This document shows, in pieces, positions 59,401-64,000 of a DNA stretch of 64,000 nucleotides. This DNA comes from Larix kaempferi (lineage: Eukaryota > Streptophyta > Pinopsida > Pinales > Pinaceae), in the NCBI GenBank assembly GCA_027924585.1, contig BSBM01000361.1, positions 64,261,501-64,325,500 of the forward strand, given 5' to 3'. The notes beneath the pieces were generated by a model. The model was given only the letters and a program-made list of their open reading frames with translations. It was not told the DNA's origin and did not search any database. Numbering within the stretch: position 1 is the first letter of the stretch; each line of letters begins with the position of its first letter. The position numbers and the translations under genes are program-made.

Positions 59401-60719
59401 ATATCCATGGGAGTAGATACACCTGTGGTCTTGGGATATATCTGCACTCTCCCATCTGAGAAGCAAACCCCAAGACCCCTGTCCTCAATCGTGGAAACTG
59501 AAACAAGGTTCTTCTTCAGCCCAGGGATGTACAACACATCCCTCAGTGTCATGGGACTCATGGACTCCCTCTCAAATACAACTGTCCCCTGACCCACTGC
59601 TCTAACTATGGTGTTGTCGCCAAGTACCACCTCCACCTCTCTCTCTGTACGTGACAACTCGGAGAAGAACTCTCGAGTACCTGTCATGTGCCTCGAAGCT
59701 CCGCTGTCAATATACCACGTACCAGTGGTGGAAGGACCTGTCTGATGCCCAGTCAACAATGAGTGCTCAACCTGCATATCCATATCTATGCTGGTGGCTA
59801 AAGAAACTCTCTCTCTCTCACTCTGTCCAGCATAAAGGGAAAACTCCCTCTGAAACCTGTCACCAAACTCATCTATCTCTGCTGAGGCTGCTGTCTGCTG
59901 ACCTGGTCCCTTCTTCCTCTTCTTGTTTGGACACTGAGATGCATAGTGCCCAAACGCCTGACAACAGTAGCACTTGATTTTACTCAAGTCCTTCTTCTGC
60001 CCACCCTGTGTATGATGCTGCTGCTGCTGTCCCTTGGCCCCATGCTTCTTGGGACCCTTCTTCTTCTTCCCTTTGGCTGTGAGAGCCACGTTCTCCTCAT
60101 TTGCTATACCACCTGATGTACTGCCCTGTACGAGACCCCTCCTGGTCTCCTCCTGTACAAAGTCATCCCACAACCTCTCCCATGATGGAAGGTTCTCCCT
60201 GCCCACAATCGCCTGCACAAAAGCATGCCAGGGCTTGGAAGCCCCGTTGACTGCGGTGCGAACTAACTCTGTAGGGGATACCACCTCACCAACTGCTGCT
60301 AGTTCATCACGAACTGCTGAGATCCTGGTGAGATAAGCTGTGACTCCCTCTCCTCCGGTCATCTTGATACTCTTGAGCTTCTCCTTGAGAACCATCTTCC
60401 TGTTCTCGTTGGAGCTCTCATACAAGCTGATCAAGGCACTCCACATCTCGTGTGCCTTGGTCTTTCCCGAAATATGAGGGATGATGTGGTCCTTCACTGC
60501 ATCTAGAATGATCCTCCTAGCCTTACAGTCTTTCTTGTTGAAGACTGAAAGAGCGGTCATATCTGAGCCATCTGGAATAGTGATGGGGTATGTGGTGGTG
60601 TTCCTCACCACCTCTTCCCACAACTCGTTCTCCTCTAACAGCAATAGAATTCTGGCCTTCCAAGGCACAAAATTCTCCGTCCCACTCAATCTGTCCTCTA
60701 TCCTCAACCCTGTAGCCAT
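56439..60719 (-). CDS. gag-pol: Gag-Pol polyprotein of copia-2 (1426 aa), intact
   Basis: A single ORF encodes all proteins for a copia cycle. Start: ATG at 60719 (MATGLRIEDRLSG), because copia-1 begins at the matching place; an in-frame ATG 69 bases upstream is less likely. Domains: Gag (about 1-240); zinc knuckle C250-C253-H258-C263; protease DSG 338-340; integrase H472, H477, C504, C507 and D534-D599-E635 (D-64-D-35-E); Ser/Gly/Thr-rich linker about 777-860; RT about 938-1170 with YVDD 1106-1109; RNase H with D1269, E1310, D1346 and D1395. There are no stops or frameshifts. How Gag is made in excess is not visible; no frameshift site separates gag from pol. Confidence 0.98.
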   Translation of the reverse strand: MATGLRIEDRLSGTENFVPWKARILLLLEENELWEEVVRNTTTYPITIPDGSDMTALSVFNKKDCKARRIILDAVKDHIIPHISGKTKAHEMWSALISLYESSNENRKMVLKEKLKSIKMTGGEGVTAYLTRISAVRDELAAVGEVVSPTELVRTAVNGASKPWHAFVQAIVGRENLPSWERLWDDFVQEETRRGLVQGSTSGGIANEENVALTAKGKKKKGPKKHGAKGQQQQHHTQGGQKKDLSKIKCYCCQAFGHYASQCPNKKRKKGPGQQTAASAEIDEFGDRFQREFSLYAGQSERERVSLATSIDMDMQVEHSLLTGHQTGPSTTGTWYIDSGASRHMTGTREFFSELSRTEREVEVVLGDNTIVRAVGQGTVVFERESMSPMTLRDVLYIPGLKKNLVSVSTIEDRGLGVCFSDGRVQIYPKTTGVSTPMDIGVRCGRLYKLLFQPQHALAHSSSSSELCELWHRRMAHLHHPALGVLRSMVTGLPDFDSEQSDVCRGCALGKYTKTVFPTSDTRAAGVLDLIHTDICGPMSSVSLSGHEYYISFIDDYSRKTWIYFLRGKKSSLVLDVFQGFKALVEKQTGRKIRTLRSDNGGEYTSKEFSAFCRQEGIQRQLTVPYTPEQNGVAERKNRSILGAARAMLHDQGLPFFLWAEACNTAVYLQNRSPHRAVGSMTPEEMYSGKKPEVSHFRIFGSLTYSHVPSERRTKFEPTAERGIFVGYDETSKAYRLYIPGQRRVVVRREVKFEEERAFRKSRELEREETPAPTPQLVQASSIQVTGPQVSGVIGSQGTGTGSTGSVVQITGTGTGFGTGSGSPVSGSQIAGSSGTSSSATGPRGGRPHASDTSSEEVTPGPEEPSRKKKPKWLQDTLKEAEAFGRPQEQIRTIFEPDRYGSALVASLRDSAPSTYEEASQHQVWRDAMMEEYHSIMKNDAWEIVPRPEGKSVVTSKWLYKVKHAADGSVEKFKARFVARGFSQVEGVDYDETFAPVARYSSIRAVISIAAEMGWRIHQMDVKTAFLNGLLQEEVYLEQPQGFETHERDSHVCRLRKALYGLKQAPRAWYSRIDAYLISMGFQKSEADPNLYYIVVGGDPLILLLYVDDLFITGDERLIALCKRDLAAEYEMTDIGLMHYYLGMEVWQEPGHIFLGQGKYAAEILKTFRMDDCRPMSTPMITNLKQLHASGGKLVDPTLYRQLIGSLMYLVNTRPDLCFAVNTLSQFMVQPRSVHWSVAKHILRYLAGTVDYGLDYRGSGGVSLIGFTDSDWAGSVRDRKSTSGCCFSLGSAAVSWFSRKQKSVALSSAEAEYMAASQATCEALWLRKLLVDLFDQQLRPTAIYCDNQSCIQLSENPVFHDRSKHIEIRYHFIRDHVQRGAVELQYISTDQQVADILTKSLGRGKFVFFRDKLGVVRNSFLGKREC
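56445..56453 (-). promoter_or_regulatory. polypurine tract of copia-2
   Basis: The minus strand reads AAGAGGGAG directly before the 3' LTR start TGTTAG. It would prime plus-strand DNA synthesis, and it overlaps the last sense codons of pol. Confidence 0.9.
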
Positions 60720-60831
60720 CTGGAAATCAGTCCAAAAGAACGCTGCCCAAATCAAAGGTAAGAACACTTGGTTTTCTGAGATCTGCAAATTTTATGGATG
60801 TCTGCAAATTAGTTTTATTTCTGCCCCCTGC

Positions 60832-60843
60832 GCTCTGATACCA
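60832..60843 (-). promoter_or_regulatory. primer-binding site, initiator tRNA-Met (copia-2)
   Basis: The minus strand reads TGGTATCAGAGC directly after the 5' LTR end, identical to copia-1 and a perfect plant copia PBS. Confidence 0.97.
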
Positions 60844-62086
60844 TGTAGATTTTCTGCCTTTAAATGTCTGCTGGTTTAATGCCAAGTTTAGGTGGTTTTC
60901 ATTCCCAGTCGGTTATGCATAGACTGGGAACTACTTATACAAAAATCTCTTAACAGTAAACACGAAATTAAAAGGCAAATTACAGGCTGCAAATTGATTC
61001 ACAAACATTCACACATAAATTTGACACAGTAGTTTTTGGCCAAATCGAGCCCTGGAAAAACCCCCACGGGGAAAACCAGTTGAGTGAGAGAGAGTTTTAT
61101 TAATTCTTCAGCAGCAAAAGATTAAACAGAATTTACAGTGAAAATATGACTTATCTTCACCCAGAAAGATTGCATCCCCAGATTGCCTCGAACTCTGTGG
61201 AGAACAGTCTCGAACTCTGTGCAAATTGCAGTCTGTTATCAACAATGTAATCTCCTACAAACAGTGCCTGTCCTTCTATATTTCTGTGCTCTGCTGTACC
61301 TCGAATCTAGTGCCAAAAACACCCTCGAAATATGTGCAGACCTTACCACGAAATCTGGATTATGTCACCTTCAGAACCTTCCCAGAAGTGACTGTTTGAA
61401 CCAGCTAGAACAGTGCCAGTCACTACAGGAAATTAAGCAGCAGAATATTCATTAAATACATACGGTGTACCTCGAGATCTGAGCCAGGATATGCTGTCTC
61501 GAGCTGTGTGTTTCAGCAGTGGAAAGGTACTCGAAACTGAGCCCTATTCTTCCTTGAACTGCAAGTTAATGAACCCGTTGCTGCACAGGATGATCACGGT
61601 TTCAAATGCTGGAGATGACAGTGCTACCATTTAATATGCTGATAATAAATGCCTGGAATGCTGTGCCTAGAAGTCTGAACTAATACTGAGACCGTATCTG
61701 GAAACTTGTGCCCTGCAAGTGCATTCACGCTCCTGTACCTGCGCCCTAGCTCAAACTCTGCAGACTCCCGTACTCTCTCCTCTCTTCATTCATTTCTCAT
61801 CACGATAATGAATGTAATGCCTCCCTCTTACCTTTTTATCCAACCCTAAAGGAATCTCTAAATCAAGGGCAGAGATTAAATCTAATCAATGGCCCAGATT
61901 TCATGAGAGTACACTTTATTAATTAACTCACTTAAATAATAAATTTCTCATTCACTTTTTGGACTTAGGATAAAAAGTGACATCATGTCTCATTAATTAA
62001 TTAATTTGTAAGAGGGTCCCACCACCCCATGCTTAGTGACTTAGGCATAGTCACTAGGGGAACTCGACCTTGGTATAAAACTAACA
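60844..62086 (-). repeat. 5' LTR of copia-2 (right)
   Basis: This is the promoter-bearing copy. The motif array (61185-61712) lies upstream, on the minus strand, of an AT-rich TTAATAAAAC TATA-like box near 61090-61105 and of the R-region block CCCCACGGGGAAAAC at about 61061-61077. Confidence 0.97.
61185..61712 (-). repeat. U3 motif array, copia-2 right LTR
   Basis: Same array as in the left LTR, offset by 5642 bases. An 89-codon plus-strand frame through it is a by-product of the repeated motif and occurs in both LTRs. Confidence 0.7.
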
Positions 62087-62554
62087 GTATCAAGCATCCC
62101 AAGCACAACCTTGACTCCATTTTAGCATTGGTCCTATCACTCAATATTTACTTTGCTTATTATCTATCTGGATCATTTGTTTTATCTGTTTAAATCATAT
62201 CATGCTGTGGATGCTTTATATTTAAATTGTTATTGTCAGTGGTTGTGTATTTTAACTCTTTTGCAAGTGTATGCTTGGATTACTTAAACTGTTATTGTAA
62301 ATCTCACAAAAAACTCCTAAAAAACACCCATCCGCATCACACATTCCAAAAAACATTTAAAACACAAGAGTCTTAGAAACTCTTTGTAGGGTCTACCCCC
62401 CTTGGCTTCATTAGGAGTTTCCCTAAACGAAGGAGTCGGGATCAGGGGACGACACCTGACTCTTTGCTTGTCCCCAAGGCCACACTTTTCCCCCTTGGGA
62501 AACAACTTTCGAAGGATTTATGTTGCGATGTGCACATTGGTGGGCAACAGGGCC

Positions 62555-64000
62555 TTGGCATCTTTTTTGCCCTAACTAGGTCAAAGGCTAACACAACCTA
62601 GGGTTTCTTAGCTTTGCCCTAGTTCATTCAAATATTGAATTGCCAAGTCTTAGGAGAAACATTAACCTTGAGTTCTCATTGCTTGGTGGAATAAGACCTA
62701 GGTCTATTTCCCTCATCTTCACCATTTCAATTTTACAAAATTCCTTGTATTATATTGGAAACGTTACAAAAAGAAATCATCTTCACCATTTCAATTTTAC
62801 AAAATTCCTTGTATTATATTGGAAACATTACAAAAAAAATATATATATATATATATAAAAACCCTAAAATTTAAATATTTTGCAAAAAATCCAATTTTTT
62901 TTGTCATTGTACTTGTTTAGCATTGAATTTACTTGCAAAATTCCGGAATGTTTATTGTTGTTATAATTTTCTGAGTTATTTATATTATTCAAAAATCCAT
63001 AAAAAGTGAAAAACTCCATAAAAGGTTTGTTTTAAGCTTGTAGAAACCCGAAACTAGGGTGACATCATCCCTAGGAGAGTGACATCATCTCCTAGCGGCT
63101 GGTACAGCCCTGGTTGAAGTGCTTTGGAGCCCATATTTGACAAAGGGACAAGCCCTAGGTGTTGAAAAGAGTTTGTACTTCATCTCCAACACTTGTTGGG
63201 TGACCTAGGAGGGGTCTTGAAGTGCCAAATCAAACCATTCATCCATTTTTGCAGTCTGGTTCAGATCTGAAGTAATTAACAGCCATACATTGCAGCAGAT
63301 ATTTCCCAACTTTGAGCCACATCAAGGGGTACAATATTGCCCTTGGTTGGTGAGTAACGAGAGGTATATATTGTGGTCTTTTTCAAAGTTTGATTCAACA
63401 TTTTACACAAGTTATTGTTGCTGGTTTACTGCTATAGTTCCTTGGTCTAAATAACACCTAATCATATTGCTCCTAACCTCCTAGTCTTGTGTGTAATCAT
63501 TGAACATTTTATTGGATATCTTGTTGACTCCATAAGGCACTAGTCTTCTAATCCAATAGGAGGGTTTTGTTAGAAATAGAGTTGTTCTCTTTGGTGTACT
63601 TTACAGGGCTACTTCTATCTTATTTTGGGAAGCCTCCCGTGGCCAAAGGAGTTGACCTAAAGAGAGAGAAGAGTGCATTGTGGTAACAATGGGTGCATCT
63701 CCTAAGAAGTTGCCAATCTTAGCACCAACCCCTCGTGACCTATTGGAAGGGCGGTAATTTGTGCGGTAACAAGGTCCATGTCAGTGTGACCTAATACCTC
63801 TATATAAGAAACTAAGCCTCATTTGTACACAATCAAGTTAGGAGAATCTATATCATTATTGATATTATCTCAAGGGAAACTTATCATGACTATGTACATC
63901 TTGTATACCTAGGTTATCTTTCTCTATGTGTGATTATTAAGTGCTTGGGTTTTATTATGCTAATCATAGATTAATGATTTAATCATTTAATGCCCTACCA
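62555..64000. other. decayed repeat DNA, no supported gene
   Basis: It includes a 64-bp tandem duplication, a TA microsatellite and, at 63640-63850, text like an LTR promoter region (CTATATAAGAAACTAAGCCTC then ATTTGTACACAATCAAG). That text also resembles 26440-26600 upstream of the box. The window ends before any partner appears. Confidence 0.45.
62714..62859. repeat. 64-bp tandem duplication followed by a (TA)n microsatellite
   Basis: Units start at 62714 and 62778 with CATCTTCACCATTTCAATTT and differ at about two bases. The second runs into an A run and about ten TA dinucleotides. Confidence 0.9.

Larger units (their letters stand above)
55202..62086 (-). mobile_element. copia-2: intact, very young Ty1/copia retrotransposon (6885 bp)
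   Basis: Two 1243-bp LTRs (55202-56444, 60844-62086) appear identical except one base noticed by eye (T at 55520, C at 61162). The duplication GTATC is at 55197-55201 and 62087-62091. Reading right to left: 5' LTR, initiator-Met PBS, one uninterrupted gag-pol, polypurine tract, 3' LTR. All parts needed for movement are present, so it may be active or only just silenced. It is nested in solo LTR C. Confidence 0.98.
51476..62549 (+). mobile_element. LTR C: forward solo LTR (4184 bp without insert), split by copia-2
   Basis: It starts TGTTACCAACTATTTTG and ends GGGCAACA. The duplication GGGCC is at 51471-51475 and 62550-62554. No internal region is attached. It is clearly related to LTR B and more distantly to element A: the same start, TATA position, pyrimidine tract, duplicated hairpin cassette and end block (ACACCCATCCGCATC, CTTCATTAGGAGTT). 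Copia-2 sits 3.7 kb in. Confidence 0.93.

Noticed and set aside
58085-60336. Antisense frames inside copia-2 gag-pol (for example 58517-58894, 60034-60336)
   Set aside because: They are shadows of the intact minus-strand ORF and have no domain signal.
1-64000. tRNA or rRNA genes
   Set aside because: No cloverleaf with A and B boxes or rRNA-like sequence was recognised; tRNA-like strings are primer-binding sites only.

Overview
This window is repeat-dominated nuclear DNA from a plant with a large genome. The evidence is nested LTR retrotransposons, plant-type primer-binding sites (initiator-Met for Ty1/copia, Asp for Ty3/gypsy), a Tat-like Ty3/gypsy polymerase with a plant-type archaeal-like RNase H, very AT-rich spacers, and no complete host gene. 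LTRs of about 4.2 kb, solo LTRs and long decayed stretches fit a gymnosperm or another large-genome land plant. That taxon guess is inference only.

Layout. 1-5309 is old decayed repeat DNA: a copia-like LTR end with PBS, a 3 x 44 bp tandem repeat and degenerate short repeats. 5315-23347 is a complete but inactivated Ty3/gypsy element (element A) with 5-bp target duplications CAACC. Its 5' LTR is split by a 3217-bp TG...CA insertion (9507-12723, duplication GAGAC) that carries an intact 511-codon ORF. 23353-35854 is low-gene DNA with a palindrome cluster, exon-like scraps, a decayed retroelement-type ORF (29154-30044), an AT-rich block, and 98-bp and ~185-bp tandem repeats. An acidic retroelement-type ORF (35648-40710) is interrupted by a reverse-oriented solo LTR (LTR B, 35860-39988, duplication CAGTC). 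41954-48565 is a decayed minus-strand Ty1/copia element (copia-1, duplication GAGGG). 48571-51470 is spacer. 51476-62549 is a forward solo LTR (LTR C, duplication GGGCC) split by an intact, very young minus-strand Ty1/copia element of the same family as copia-1 (copia-2, 55202-62086, duplication GTATC). 62555-64000 is decayed repeat DNA.

How the parts work together. Only copia-2 looks able to move: matching 1243-bp LTRs with one difference noticed, PBS, polypurine tract, and one uninterrupted 1426-aa Gag-Pol with every catalytic motif. Element A keeps recognisable Gag, protease, RT, two RNase H domains and integrase but has stops and frameshifts. Its archaeal-like RNase H lies between protease and RT, not after the RT-linked RNase H.

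The most promising unexplained signal is a two-hairpin cassette. It occurs twice in each of four related LTR copies, in the part predicted to be the RNA leader, and shows compensatory stem changes. Also notable are an array of about 14 copies of a 15-bp motif in the copia U3, and a strong bias of premature stops towards TAG in the decayed elements.
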